64,000 nt of DNA from an uncultured Prevotellaceae bacterium (GTDB lineage: Bacteria; Bacteroidota; Bacteroidia; Bacteroidales; Bacteroidaceae). Numbering within the stretch: position 1 is the stretch's first letter; every line of letters begins with the position of its first letter. The DNA is taken from assembly GCA_900314655.1 (NCBI GenBank), contig OMWC01000015.1:17375-81374 (forward strand). Direction: 5' to 3'. A model generated the notes under the pieces. The model worked only from the letters and a program-made list of their open reading frames with translations. It made no database searches and was not told the DNA's origin. Position numbers and translations under genes: made by a program. Positions 23,438 through 33,031 of this stretch are shown piece after piece.

Positions 23438-24232
23438 TTACTCTGCAGGCTTTTCTATTTCCTGCAGTCGGGCCAGATCTTCTTCGGATCCTTGCTGGTC
23501 GCCCGTCTTCTGCTTCAGTTCGGCTCTTCCGCGATAGCCATCAATGGAGAAGGGGTTTTGTTCAATTACTTTATTATAAAATGAAAGGGCATTAGCCAAC
23601 TCTCCCTTGGCTATCTCCACTTTTGCCTTCAGAAGAAGAACGTCCTCTACTTCCGGTGCACGTTCCATCAGCCATTCGCTATCTTTGTCGGCATCTTCCA
23701 CTTCACCTTTTTCCAACAATACATTTGCCCGCATAAGATAGGCATCAGCATAATTCTCGTTGATAGAGATAGCCTTGGTGTACATAACTAAAGCATTGGT
23801 GAGGTCTTCCTGACCAAGACAAGCACGGCCATACAGATAGTAAATCTCCGGATTATCCTGAGAGATGAGCAGCGCTTTCTCACAAGAGGAAGCCATCGCC
23901 CCATAATCTTCCATTAAGAAAGCCACTTGAGCCATTCTCAGCAAAATGCCCTGGTTTTCGGGTTCTGCCTCCTGCAATTTCTGTAACTGCTCATAGGAAG
24001 CGGTGAGTTCGTTGTTTTGAAGAAGTGCCTGTGACAAATAGTCGCGGCATTCCAGATCCTCACGTATGTTCAAGGCGTGGTTCAGACAGCGTATGGCCTG
24101 TTGCCACTGACCGGTTTTCAGTGCCTTCACACCGTCATATTTCAGGATATCGAAGTTCTTCTGTTCGTCGGCCTGACGTTTTTCTTCAGAGTTTTCTTCC
24201 TTGCCTCCGAACAATGCTTTCAGAAAATTCAT
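23438..24232 (-). CDS. Tetratricopeptide-repeat protein
   Basis: 264 aa with no signal peptide (MNFLKALFGGKEENSEEKRQ). At least six TPR-like helix pairs from residue 30 onward are visible, for example LKTGQWQQAIRCLNHALNI, DYGAMASSCEKALLI and QEDLTNALVMYTKAISINE. TPR proteins mediate protein contacts; no partner is indicated. It follows the rhodanese-metallo-beta-lactamase gene by 21 bases on the same strand, so the two are probably one unit. A cytoplasmic or membrane-peripheral scaffold is likely, function unknown. Confidence 0.85.
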   Translation of the reverse strand: MNFLKALFGGKEENSEEKRQADEQKNFDILKYDGVKALKTGQWQQAIRCLNHALNIREDLECRDYLSQALLQNNELTASYEQLQKLQEAEPENQGILLRMAQVAFLMEDYGAMASSCEKALLISQDNPEIYYLYGRACLGQEDLTNALVMYTKAISINENYADAYLMRANVLLEKGEVEDADKDSEWLMERAPEVEDVLLLKAKVEIAKGELANALSFYNKVIEQNPFSIDGYRGRAELKQKTGDQQGSEEDLARLQEIEKPAE

Positions 24233-24253
24233 AGTTTCGGTTTTGATTAATAC

Positions 24254-25312
24254 TTATTCATAATGGCGCACGCGCACGTCAATGCCTTCTTTCCGCAATT
24301 GCTCCGCAGCCGCACTGAGATCGGTCTGGCTGTAATGGTAGGGGAAGAGAACGCGAGGCTTAAATACACGGGCGGCACGCTGTAACTGATCCGTGGTCAT
24401 GGTGTAAGGCTGGTTGCAGGGCAGGAAAGCAATATCGATGTCTTTCAACGAAGCCATCTCGGGTATGTCCTCAGTATCACCGGCTATATAGATGCGCAAT
24501 CCGTCGATGGTGAGTATATAGCCGTTATCACGTCCTTTGGGATGGAACTGTTGATGGCCTTCGGTGATGTTGTAAGCGGGAACAGCTTCTACATGGATAT
24601 CACCCACTTGCAACTGGTCGCCATTTTTCATAACCTTGCCATAACCAATCATTCCTGCACAACGGGTATTGGTGATGAACTGGGTTTTGTCGTTAGTGAG
24701 GGTGGCAATGGCCTCTTTGTCGAAATGATCGCCATGCTCATGAGTCACGAAGATATAGTCGGCCTTGGGCATGGAGGCGTAGTCGATGGTGCGGTTGCCC
24801 AGTTTGCCAACGGGATCAATCTGAATCTCTTTTCCCTCGAATGAAATGCGGATGCTGGCATGCATCAAGGCATGGAACTTGACGCTTTTGCCACTCTTGG
24901 TGAGGAAGGTGTCGGTCTCCGTCGTGTCGGTTGTCACTTCCTTTCCGGCTTTCTGCCAGGCAAGAATACCCCCAAGAAGATTAGTTACCTGGAAACCGTT
25001 CTGGACAAGGATGTTGGCAGCTGTTACCGAACGTCGTCCGCTACGGCAATAGACGGCTACACGCCGGTTTCGGTCGAGTCGTTTTAAGGCTTCGTCCTTA
25101 AACGATGACTGCTTCACGTCGATGTTGACGGCATTGCGCAGATGGCCCTCGGCAAATTCCTCTGCCGTGCGCACATCGAGAATCTGAACACCGGAACTGT
25201 CAGTAAGCTGTGCGAAATCCTCTACGTTTGCGTCTTGAAACAACTGCTGGCTGCATGCTGTGTTGGCACCCAGTCCCAATAAAACCATCAATGATGAGAA
25301 TAACTTTTTCAT
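24254..25312 (-). CDS. Exported rhodanese-metallo-beta-lactamase fusion
   Basis: 352 aa from ATG 25312 (MKKLFSSLMVLLG); the frame extends upstream but the signal peptide starts here. Lipobox NTAC-SQQ. Residues about 25-125 are a rhodanese domain with active-site VAVYCRSGRRS. The rest is a metallo-beta-lactamase fold of the UlaG type, with HEHGDHFD as the metal site and AGDTEDI and FPYHYSQ as later ligands. It may handle sulfane sulfur or hydrolyse lactones at the cell envelope. Persulfide dioxygenase-rhodanese fusions exist, but their order and cellular location differ. Own promoter at 25332. Confidence 0.88.
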   Translation of the reverse strand: MKKLFSSLMVLLGLGANTACSQQLFQDANVEDFAQLTDSSGVQILDVRTAEEFAEGHLRNAVNIDVKQSSFKDEALKRLDRNRRVAVYCRSGRRSVTAANILVQNGFQVTNLLGGILAWQKAGKEVTTDTTETDTFLTKSGKSVKFHALMHASIRISFEGKEIQIDPVGKLGNRTIDYASMPKADYIFVTHEHGDHFDKEAIATLTNDKTQFITNTRCAGMIGYGKVMKNGDQLQVGDIHVEAVPAYNITEGHQQFHPKGRDNGYILTIDGLRIYIAGDTEDIPEMASLKDIDIAFLPCNQPYTMTTDQLQRAARVFKPRVLFPYHYSQTDLSAAAEQLRKEGIDVRVRHYE

Positions 25313-25331
25313 AATCTTACGTATTTCGGGG

Positions 25332-25340
25332 GCAAAGATA
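25332..25340 (-). promoter_or_regulatory. -7 element of the rhodanese-MBL gene
   Basis: TATCTTTGC on the minus strand, 19 bases before ATG 25312. Confidence 0.7.
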
Positions 25341-25467
25341 TGAATTTTACGAATCTTTTCCAAATTTTTCTTTACTTTTAAATAAGCAACTGCGACTTGG
25401 CAGATAATTGTGCAAAGTACAGGCGAAGAAACTGTTGAGGAATCGTTGAAATATCAGATATTATTCG

Positions 25468-25476
25468 TATTTTTGC
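25468..25476 (+). promoter_or_regulatory. -7 element of the DUF4861 gene
   Basis: TATTTTTGC, 41 bases before ATG 25518. Confidence 0.65.
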
Positions 25477-25517
25477 ATCCGAGAAAACGCACCAGACCTA
25501 TTAATAATAATATTCAG

Positions 25518-26714
25518 ATGAAGAAAAAGGTATTATGTCTATTGCTGATGATGAGCTTGCTGCCACTGCTTCAGAGGGCAACGGCGCAGAAAGTGAAACT
25601 CACCATCACAAATCCCAGTCAAAACCAGCGGCAGGAAGTGGTCGAAGCCAGTCTGCAAGCAATCTGTGAACTGCTGGGAGCGGACAGCTTAACCCCGCTG
25701 AAAGTGAAGAATGCTTTTGGACAGGAGATAACCTATCAGAAGAGTTACGATGGTAAACTCTTGCTGTCGGTCGCATTACAACCCGAGAGCCAGGTGGTGT
25801 ACACCATCACAAAGGGCGAGCCGAAAGCTTTTACGTCATATGTATTCGGCCGTATCTACCCCAACCGTCTTGACGATCTGACTTGGGAGAACGACCGTGG
25901 CATCTACCGCTTCTACGGTCCGGCACTCCAACGGACGGGCGAGCGATCGTTCGGCACCGATGTCTGGGTGAAGAATACGCCAGAACTTGTTGTAGAGGAG
26001 CGTTACCGCCAACACATGTGGGGCGTGCATCTGAGAGACTCCCTGAAGCGTGCAGGCAAGGCCGAAGAAGCTAACGACATTTACATTAACACCTCGTTCC
26101 ATCATGACCACGGGCAGGGCATGGATGTTTACAGCGTCGGACCGAGCCTCGGGTGTGGTGCTCCCGCTCTGCTGAAAGACGGGCAATTGGTGTTTCCTTA
26201 CTGTTTCCAAGATTGTAAGATACTCGACAACGGTCCATTGCGCTTTACGGCGGAGCTGACCTACGGCACAACTGCCGCTGGTACGAGGGAACATCGGCTC
26301 GTATGCTTGGACAAAGGGTCAAACTTTAATCGGATGACCGTATGGTACGACGGAATCAAGGAACCGACCGCACTGACCACTGGAGTCGTATTGCATAGTG
26401 ACGACAACATGACGCTCGACAGGAAGTATATCCTTTATGCCGATCCGACAGACAATCCAAAGGTTAACCAGTCGCAGATATATGTGGAGACGCTCTTTCC
26501 TCAGGAGGTCGATGAGACTCGTGTGGTGGAGGGAAAACCAAGTCATGCTATCGGTATCATCCGCCAGTACAGGGGCGAGCCCTACACCTATTATTTTGGT
26601 TCAGCCTGGAGCGACTATGATGTTCGTATCATGTCGCAGTGGCGCCTGCTGTCGGAAGAAAAACTTCAGTGCATCAAGACCCCACTGACCGTTGAAATAA
26701 CCAAAAACAAATAA
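25518..26714 (+). CDS. Secreted DUF4861-family protein
   Basis: 398 aa from ATG 25518, where a clear signal peptide begins (KVLCLLLMMSLLPLLQ, cleavage near ATA-QK). The upstream open frame lacks coding character and precedes the promoter. The protein matches DUF4861, recognised by YGPALQRTGERSFGTDVWVKN and by HHDHGQGMDVYSVGPS. DUF4861 proteins are exported by Bacteroidetes and often accompany pectin or polysaccharide utilisation genes, but no such genes are adjacent. A carbohydrate-related role is possible and unproven. ttcA follows 25 bases later on the same strand. Confidence 0.82.
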   Translation: MKKKVLCLLLMMSLLPLLQRATAQKVKLTITNPSQNQRQEVVEASLQAICELLGADSLTPLKVKNAFGQEITYQKSYDGKLLLSVALQPESQVVYTITKGEPKAFTSYVFGRIYPNRLDDLTWENDRGIYRFYGPALQRTGERSFGTDVWVKNTPELVVEERYRQHMWGVHLRDSLKRAGKAEEANDIYINTSFHHDHGQGMDVYSVGPSLGCGAPALLKDGQLVFPYCFQDCKILDNGPLRFTAELTYGTTAAGTREHRLVCLDKGSNFNRMTVWYDGIKEPTALTTGVVLHSDDNMTLDRKYILYADPTDNPKVNQSQIYVETLFPQEVDETRVVEGKPSHAIGIIRQYRGEPYTYYFGSAWSDYDVRIMSQWRLLSEEKLQCIKTPLTVEITKNK

Positions 26715-26739
26715 TCACCTTTTTCGTTACGTTGCGCCT

Positions 26740-27444
26740 ATGAAAGCAGAACAACGGGTGAAGAAACTCTTCGAACAGGCCCTGAAGCGCTATGCTTTGA
26801 TTGAGGATGGCGACCGCGTGCTGGTGGGGCTTTCCGGCGGCAAAGACTCCATGTCGCTGCTCGAACTGCTGGCCTTGCGTTCACGCGTGTTCAAACCTCG
26901 TTTCGAAGTGGAGGCGGCTTTTGTTGGGATGCGCAATATTCCTTATAAAAACGATGAGGATTATCTGCGCGGTTTTGCCGAATCGTTAGGTGTGAGGCTG
27001 CATATCTTCGAAACAGAGTTTGACGAGACTACCGATGAGCGTCGTACGCATTGTTTCCTGTGTTCGTGGCATCGCCGCAAGGTGTTGTTCGATGCGGCTC
27101 AGCGATTGGGGTGTAACAAGATAGCTTTGGGGCATCATCGCGATGACCTGATGGAGACGGCTCTGATGAACTTGACGTTTGAAGGCAAGTTCCACACGAT
27201 GCCGCCTCGTCTGCGGATGGAGAAGTTTCCGGTGGAGATTATCCGTCCACTATGTCTGTTGCGCGAGAAAGACATGCAGGCTTTTGCCGATCTTCGGGGG
27301 TATCGTCAGCAGGTGGTGAAATGCCCCTACGAAGAGGCTTCCCATCGGGCGGATATGAAGGAGATGATTTCACGGTTCGAGGCTTTGAATCCAGAGTTTG
27401 CCTACACTTTCTTTACGGCTATCGAACGCACTTTCCCCGAATAG
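26740..27444 (+). CDS. ttcA: tRNA 2-thiocytidine biosynthesis protein (TtcA-like)
   Basis: 234 aa. The PP-loop SGGKDS (residues 32-37) binds ATP. The CxxC pair (HCFLCSWHRR) and a later Cys (KCPYEEASHR) are the cluster ligands of TtcA-type enzymes, which thiolate cytidine 32 in certain tRNAs. GHHRDDLMETALMNL is characteristic. Length is slightly shorter than the Escherichia enzyme. It could instead be a relative that acts on another tRNA position. It may be transcribed with the DUF4861 gene, with which it shares no evident function. Confidence 0.85.
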   Translation: MKAEQRVKKLFEQALKRYALIEDGDRVLVGLSGGKDSMSLLELLALRSRVFKPRFEVEAAFVGMRNIPYKNDEDYLRGFAESLGVRLHIFETEFDETTDERRTHCFLCSWHRRKVLFDAAQRLGCNKIALGHHRDDLMETALMNLTFEGKFHTMPPRLRMEKFPVEIIRPLCLLREKDMQAFADLRGYRQQVVKCPYEEASHRADMKEMISRFEALNPEFAYTFFTAIERTFPE

Positions 27445-27526
27445 CGCGACCTTAAAGACTTTCATAAAAAGAATAAAGAAGTTTAAGAAATTTGGCAGGA
27501 GCAGGGGAATATATTACTTTTGCCCC

Positions 27527-28258
27527 ATGATGAAACGCATCATTTCCATATCGTTGACTGCTCTGCTGGCTTTGACGGCCGGTGCGCAGACTGAGAGTAG
27601 GGTAGAGGAACTCCCTGCCCCGAAGTCTGTTGCTCCTACGATGGAGTTCAGTCCCAGCCTGAAGTCGAAAGTGGAGGCTTTGCCGCTTGACACGCTATAC
27701 CTGCCTACGTTGAACCACTATGGTCAGGTGCCCATCAATATGTTTCCTTATAATATGTGGGGCGGTTACCATAGCTGGAACCTCCATCAGGGACTCAATA
27801 TGAATCTGGGAGCCTCGGTGTTCGGCTCGTGGGGTGGCGGCAGTTATCTCGGAACTGGTTTTTCGCAGGATGTATCGCTGATGTATGCCGTGCCTTTGAG
27901 CAAGAAGATGTCGTTGGCCATTGGCGGTTATTTCAATAATACCTTTTTCGCTCACGACTCTTTCCGCGATGCCGGTATCAGCGCCGTGCTGGGCTATCGT
28001 TTCAATGAGCATTGGGAGGCTTATCTCTACGGTCAGAAATCGTTGGTGAAGAAACCCTTCCCCATGCCGCTTTACGGTATGGGGTATGTGGGCGACCGCA
28101 TTGGCGCTGCCGTCAGATATAACGTGAATCCTACGATGAGTGTTGAGGTGAATGTGGAATGGATGGAAACGCCTGCCTATCCTGGACAATTCTACATGAT
28201 GAGGCCCAACCGCTTGGAGCCCAGCACTCACGGTGCTCCACCTCCACCTGCACCTTAA
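27527..28258 (+). CDS. Probable outer-membrane beta-barrel protein
   Basis: 243 aa from ATG 27527 (MMKRIISISLTALLALTAGA-Q); the open frame starts earlier but overlaps ttcA. After the signal peptide, alternating hydrophobic/aromatic strands are visible (GLNMNLGASVFGSWGGG, YAVPLSKKMSLAIGGYFNN, AAVRYNVNPTMSVEVNVEW), typical of small outer-membrane barrels. It ends in a Pro-rich tail, APPPPAP, which is unusual because barrels normally end in an aromatic. A promoter-like TACTTTTGC lies at 27515-27523, almost on the start codon. Function unknown. Confidence 0.7.
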   Translation: MMKRIISISLTALLALTAGAQTESRVEELPAPKSVAPTMEFSPSLKSKVEALPLDTLYLPTLNHYGQVPINMFPYNMWGGYHSWNLHQGLNMNLGASVFGSWGGGSYLGTGFSQDVSLMYAVPLSKKMSLAIGGYFNNTFFAHDSFRDAGISAVLGYRFNEHWEAYLYGQKSLVKKPFPMPLYGMGYVGDRIGAAVRYNVNPTMSVEVNVEWMETPAYPGQFYMMRPNRLEPSTHGAPPPPAP

Positions 28259-28264
28259 TTCTTT

Positions 28265-31200
28265 TTATTGGAACAGACTTGGAATCTCATATCTGTTCTG
28301 ATACACGTAGCTGATGGGGGCGTTGATTTCCTGTATCTGCCTATCCAGTTGTCGGCGCTGAACCTTATAGCTCTCATGCCTTTTGTGGATACGAATGCCA
28401 GGGCGGAAACGGCGTTTCTTCTCGGTGCCTGTCCGCATAAAGGCAAACTTTCCGATCCAGTCGATATACCTGGCATTTAATTCAAAACGGCCATTGGCTA
28501 CGGCTCCATCAGAATTGAGACGGGCGTGCAGGTTCTTGATGTGGAAGAATCGGTAATGGGCATCGATGACATCCACCTTGGCCTGTCCGATAGGCAGTTT
28601 GCCGTTTCGCATGGTTCGCATGGCTGCCGTACGCGCCTTGGCATAGTCAACCTTGAAGTCGCCCTTGCAGGCCATGTAGTTCACGGATTTCACATCGAAG
28701 GCTTTTCCGAATTTCAGGGAGTCCGTAATGAAGTTACCCGTCAGGTATTTGTTCTTTTCGTCAAGAGTGAAATCAAAGTCAATCGGACCGACATCTGAAC
28801 TGAGCCTTCCGTGGAATTCTTCTTTTTTCCAGCGTATGCGGAAATTGCCCTTGTAACTGATGTTACCAAGCGCATCCACCTGTTCCATCATCAGTTTTTT
28901 CACGGGGAAAAGGTTGATGATTCTCGTCTTGGAGTTTCCGAGGGCATGCATGCTATCTACATCGAATCTTACTATCAGGCTATATTTGTTCTTCATGTTC
29001 ATGATTTTGCCTGAGGCCCATATCTTAAGTTGTTCGTCAAGGGTGTTTACCCTGATGTTTTCAAAAGCCATGTCGTCGTCAGCTCCTCTCACCCGCGTCC
29101 TGATTTCAAGAGGGATGGTGAAGTCTTTCAGGATGGGGGCAAAGGTGTATGAGATGTCTTGAAGCAATACCACGCCCTCCACCTTGCTTGCTTCATAGTG
29201 GAACGGGATGCCCCTTTGCTTGTCGGCAAACTGGAAATGTGCCTCAGGAATTTTCAGTTCTGAGTTTGGCAGGCGTATTCGGATATTCCTGAGGTCGGCC
29301 TTGTCTTTCCGTATGTCGGCAGTCAGTAGCAAATAGACAACATTGATGCCCGAAGCCTCGTCCTTGATGTTGCATCTCGTCATGATGGCTTTCACTCCCT
29401 CTTTGCTCATCTCCTTGATGTAGAAGGTCATATCGGAGTGCAGGTCAAGATGGTTGATGTCAAAGTAGCCACGCTTGGGCCTTCCGTCATTTTTTCGAGG
29501 CAGATGATTGTTTGTGGCATAGCGTAAGCCGTTGATGGTCAGTTGCTTGTCTGTTTTCAAGTGCTTCATGTTGAGACTGTTGATGCTGAGCAACTTGTCC
29601 ACTTGTCCTTTCTTGGTAAAAGCATTCCATTCCACCAACAGATTGTCGGCTTTTCCTGTAAGGTCTTTGTTCAAAATGAGCTGACGAAGCGAACAGGCTG
29701 TGTGAATGCCGGTTGCCCGGTTGTGCAGTTTGGCTTTCAGTTTGTTCACCTCGATGACGTTTCCGCTTTTGTCAGCCTTAAGGTTCATGGAGAAATCAGC
29801 ATCCGTGTCTCCCCATGTGAGACGTCCTTGAAGTCCGTTGAGGGTGGCTTTCTTCTTGTCGCTTTTGGTGAATAGCTGAGAGATGTCGATGTTCAGCCCC
29901 GACTCTTTCTCATGGGCATCCAGATGGTTGACTACGACGTCAAGCGTATCTTTACTGAAAAGGTTGAGCAACACTTGCAGGTTGCCCGTGATATTGAGAT
30001 GTCCTGCATCGATGGCGGGCATTTTGCCTTTGGCGGTTTTCCGCGGCTTGTGGTTGTTGTTTGCAAACTGGAAACCTTTTATGGTTACCTGTTTTTGGCT
30101 GCTGAGATTCTTGATGTTGAGGTCGGCTATACTGAAATGGTTGTCGGTCTTTCCTTTGGCATCCTGTGTGCTCCAGTTGGTATATAGCTGGTTGATTTGT
30201 GTGCGCTCTTGATTGGAAAATGCCTTCAGCCGGAGGTTTTGCACGTTCAATCCTGAAATCCGGTCATAGGCCTGGCCTTCGGTTACGGTTAAAACGATAT
30301 CCTCTTGAGTGTTCTTGTTGAGCAAGGCATGAAGGTGTGCGGTCATGTCAAGACGCCTTAGACTGGGGTATCCCTTCAGTAGCTTTTTTTCTTTGCCGGA
30401 CTGTTGCTTTACCGTTGCATAGTGAAGGCCGTCAAGGTCCAGTTTGTAGTTGCTGCTTTGGTCGAGGATGTTCACTCTTTCTATTTCCGCCTGATAGTGT
30501 GCCTTGTATCCCTTGGCGTTGGTCATATGCCATTCCGCTTGCAGGTCCTCCAGGGTTCCCCGTCCGTCTTTCAGGTATTGGCCCCTGTTTAGTTGCAGGG
30601 TGCCGCTAACCTTTGTGCGGGGATTCTCCACCGTCATCTTCAATCCGTCAAGCAGGGTGGAATCAGAGTTGTGCCTGACTGTTATTTCCATGTCGTTGAT
30701 GCACATGCCGGAGAAGCGTTCTGTCAACTTGCATTGCTTCATGGTGGCTTCGGAGGTTCCGGGTACAGGTCGCCTCAGGGCTACCTGCAGGTCACCCTCA
30801 ACCCGCATGTTTCCAAAATCGGGGATACCAGTCTTGTTCTTGCGGGGCGTGTGGGTCTTGCGCCCATAGCTGACGCCTTTCATCGTCATGAGTCTCCCGT
30901 CAGCAAGCGGGTTTACGAGGATGCTTTCGATGAAGGCCTCATGGTTGGCATCATGCTTTTTCGTTTGGGTTGTCCACTCGGCTTTCAGGTTGTGTCCGTC
31001 AAAACTTTTCCCTTTTTCAAGATGGGCGTTCTTCAGGCTAATCACACCTTGCTTAAAGCCTTTGTTTCCTTCTATGCGGAACGAAAGGCTGTCGATGTCA
31101 GCCGAGTTTTTGTTGCCTTTCACCGTGAGCTTCATGTCGCTTAGTTTGTAGCTGTTATTGAGTTCCGCAATCTGCATTTTCGTAATCGTGGCGTTCAGGG

Positions 31201-31945
31201 AGTCGATGTCGAGATGGTTGAAATCCATTTCCATGCTTGCCTCCGCCTTGATGCGGTCTGTCGTGTAGTGGATGCCGTCGATGTGCAGTTGCCGTTTGGT
31301 GAAGATCCTGTCAGAATAGCCAATGCTGTCGATTTTCAGCTGATGGGTGCGGAGTCCCTTACGGGTGTTTCTCACAATGGTCGTATTCAGCTCCTCCAAC
31401 CATCCTTTGTGGCCTTTGTGATAGTACAACCGTTTCAGCGAGAAGTGGTTGTCGTTGTAAGTGATGCTATTGTTTTCAACGTATAGTTTTCTGATGTTGA
31501 GCACCAGTTTCTTTCCCTTGACAGGATGATTCTTCTTGAAGGCATCTATCACGAACTGATAGTTGGCAGGCTCATGTGTGGATGGTTTATATAATTGGGC
31601 ACGAAGTCCCCTGATGCGCGCATCGTTTATACGAATCTCGTTGAAAAGCAGGGGCCACAGTCTTGTCCGTACGGTTAGCTGGTTTATCTGAAGCATCTTG
31701 CGCTTTTGCCGGTCTTCAATCTCAATACCGCGCAGGTCAATCTGTTCCCTTATCAGGTCAATGTCAGCATCCTTCATGCTTACTTTGGTCTTCAACTTGT
31801 CAGTAAGCAGAATGGTGGATTGTCTCACTATCTGTCGTCTGAACGCCTCGCTGTGTAGTGCGATGGTGGCAACTATCAAGAGGACGACAATGCTAATGCC
31901 TATGCCGCCAACGATGGATAATATGATGCGTTTCCACCTTTTCAT
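28265..31945 (-). CDS. Very large AsmA/TamB-like envelope protein
   Basis: 1226 aa from ATG 31945 (MKRWKRIILSIVGGIGISIVVLL), where an N-terminal membrane anchor starts. The following IALHSEAFRRQIVRQSTILL and AQLYKPSTH regions and the long beta-rich body fit AsmA-like proteins, which bridge the envelope and carry phospholipids. The middle contains at least four diverged copies of a module of about 160 residues marked by an NNHxPRK stretch, a DxxHL stretch and a SGLNI/SGINV stretch, consistent with an extended repeating beta-groove. A promoter TACCTTTGC is at 31966. Assignment rests on architecture rather than close similarity. Confidence 0.75.
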   Translation of the reverse strand: MKRWKRIILSIVGGIGISIVVLLIVATIALHSEAFRRQIVRQSTILLTDKLKTKVSMKDADIDLIREQIDLRGIEIEDRQKRKMLQINQLTVRTRLWPLLFNEIRINDARIRGLRAQLYKPSTHEPANYQFVIDAFKKNHPVKGKKLVLNIRKLYVENNSITYNDNHFSLKRLYYHKGHKGWLEELNTTIVRNTRKGLRTHQLKIDSIGYSDRIFTKRQLHIDGIHYTTDRIKAEASMEMDFNHLDIDSLNATITKMQIAELNNSYKLSDMKLTVKGNKNSADIDSLSFRIEGNKGFKQGVISLKNAHLEKGKSFDGHNLKAEWTTQTKKHDANHEAFIESILVNPLADGRLMTMKGVSYGRKTHTPRKNKTGIPDFGNMRVEGDLQVALRRPVPGTSEATMKQCKLTERFSGMCINDMEITVRHNSDSTLLDGLKMTVENPRTKVSGTLQLNRGQYLKDGRGTLEDLQAEWHMTNAKGYKAHYQAEIERVNILDQSSNYKLDLDGLHYATVKQQSGKEKKLLKGYPSLRRLDMTAHLHALLNKNTQEDIVLTVTEGQAYDRISGLNVQNLRLKAFSNQERTQINQLYTNWSTQDAKGKTDNHFSIADLNIKNLSSQKQVTIKGFQFANNNHKPRKTAKGKMPAIDAGHLNITGNLQVLLNLFSKDTLDVVVNHLDAHEKESGLNIDISQLFTKSDKKKATLNGLQGRLTWGDTDADFSMNLKADKSGNVIEVNKLKAKLHNRATGIHTACSLRQLILNKDLTGKADNLLVEWNAFTKKGQVDKLLSINSLNMKHLKTDKQLTINGLRYATNNHLPRKNDGRPKRGYFDINHLDLHSDMTFYIKEMSKEGVKAIMTRCNIKDEASGINVVYLLLTADIRKDKADLRNIRIRLPNSELKIPEAHFQFADKQRGIPFHYEASKVEGVVLLQDISYTFAPILKDFTIPLEIRTRVRGADDDMAFENIRVNTLDEQLKIWASGKIMNMKNKYSLIVRFDVDSMHALGNSKTRIINLFPVKKLMMEQVDALGNISYKGNFRIRWKKEEFHGRLSSDVGPIDFDFTLDEKNKYLTGNFITDSLKFGKAFDVKSVNYMACKGDFKVDYAKARTAAMRTMRNGKLPIGQAKVDVIDAHYRFFHIKNLHARLNSDGAVANGRFELNARYIDWIGKFAFMRTGTEKKRRFRPGIRIHKRHESYKVQRRQLDRQIQEINAPISYVYQNRYEIPSLFQ

Positions 31946-31965
31946 AGAAGGTTGTTGTCTGCCAT

Positions 31966-31974
31966 GCAAAGGTA
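31966..31974 (-). promoter_or_regulatory. -7 element of the AsmA-like gene
   Basis: TACCTTTGC on the minus strand, 20 bases before ATG 31945. Confidence 0.68.
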
Positions 31975-32135
31975 TAAAAAAATAATGAAAAGTTCGCATT
32001 TCTCTCATAATGTTTTATAAAAGTTGCCACATTAGGCAGATTCTGGGGTCATCGCTTTTGTCTTTTCAGGAAAAATGATTAATTTAGCACCCACTTACCA
32101 AGATAAGACAAATCAAATAGAAATATTAGGAAACT

Positions 32136-32975
32136 ATGGCCAGAAAGATTATCATTACCGTGGCACCCGTCTGCCACGTGGGAAAGGAAATACCGGCAGG
32201 ATGCAAGAATCCGCTCACGCCGGAGGAAATCACCGAGGATGTCATCAACTGCTACAAGGCCGGTGCCTGCGAGGTACATCTGCATACACGCGACCTGAAG
32301 GGCAATCCGACGTTCGAACTGGATGTCTTCAGCGATACCATCCGCCGCATCCGCGAACAGTCGGACATGATTATCCAGAGTTCCACGGGTGGACTTTCCT
32401 CCCTCTCGCTTGAACAGCGTTGCGTCTGCTTGAATGTGCCCGAGGTGGAAGTGGCCTCCCTGAATCTGGGTTCGGTGAATTTCGGCGAGACAGTCTATGT
32501 GAACACCATGCCAGAACTGCGCTATTGGGCCCGTCGGTTGGATGAGACCAACACGATTCCCGAGATGGAATTCTTCGACCTGAGCCATGTGGAAACGGCC
32601 ACGCGTCTGGCCGATGAGGGCGTGCTGCATCGTCCGTTGCACTACAATTTCTGTCTGGGTCCCGGTGGTTCGAGCAATCTTGCGGCCACGGGTCGCAACC
32701 TGGCTTTCCTCACCCAGGCCATGGAGCCCGGCAGCTCATGGGGCATCACCCACGACTCGATGAAAGATTTTTCGTTCCTGGCTTGTGCCATTGGCATGGG
32801 GGCCTCCGTGGTGCGCGTAGGTTTTGAGGACAGTTTCTATTATGCTCCCGGCAAATTGGCCAAGACCAACGCCGAACTTGTGGAGCGTCTGGTGGAACTG
32901 ATCCGCATGCTGGGCTGCGAACCGGCCACTCCCGAAGAAGCCCGTCAGATGCAGGGCATTCCGTCGTTAAAATAA
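32136..32975 (+). CDS. 3-keto-5-aminohexanoate cleavage (BKACE) family enzyme
   Basis: 279 aa. KIIITVAPVCHVGKE at the N-terminus, the metal ligands in CEVHLHTRDLKG, and the conserved VRVGFEDSFYY near the end define the BKACE family (DUF849). These zinc enzymes condense a beta-keto acid with acetyl-CoA; specificities vary widely. The adjacent four-carbon acid sugar kinase and nearby aldo/keto reductase, racemase and MFS permease suggest catabolism of a sugar acid or related compound rather than lysine fermentation. It is 56 bases ahead of the kinase gene. Confidence 0.85.
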   Translation: MARKIIITVAPVCHVGKEIPAGCKNPLTPEEITEDVINCYKAGACEVHLHTRDLKGNPTFELDVFSDTIRRIREQSDMIIQSSTGGLSSLSLEQRCVCLNVPEVEVASLNLGSVNFGETVYVNTMPELRYWARRLDETNTIPEMEFFDLSHVETATRLADEGVLHRPLHYNFCLGPGGSSNLAATGRNLAFLTQAMEPGSSWGITHDSMKDFSFLACAIGMGASVVRVGFEDSFYYAPGKLAKTNAELVERLVELIRMLGCEPATPEEARQMQGIPSLK

Positions 32976-33031
32976 TCATTGACGCGTCAGACTCGTCATA
33001 ACGTAATAACGTTATATCGTAATACCGAACA

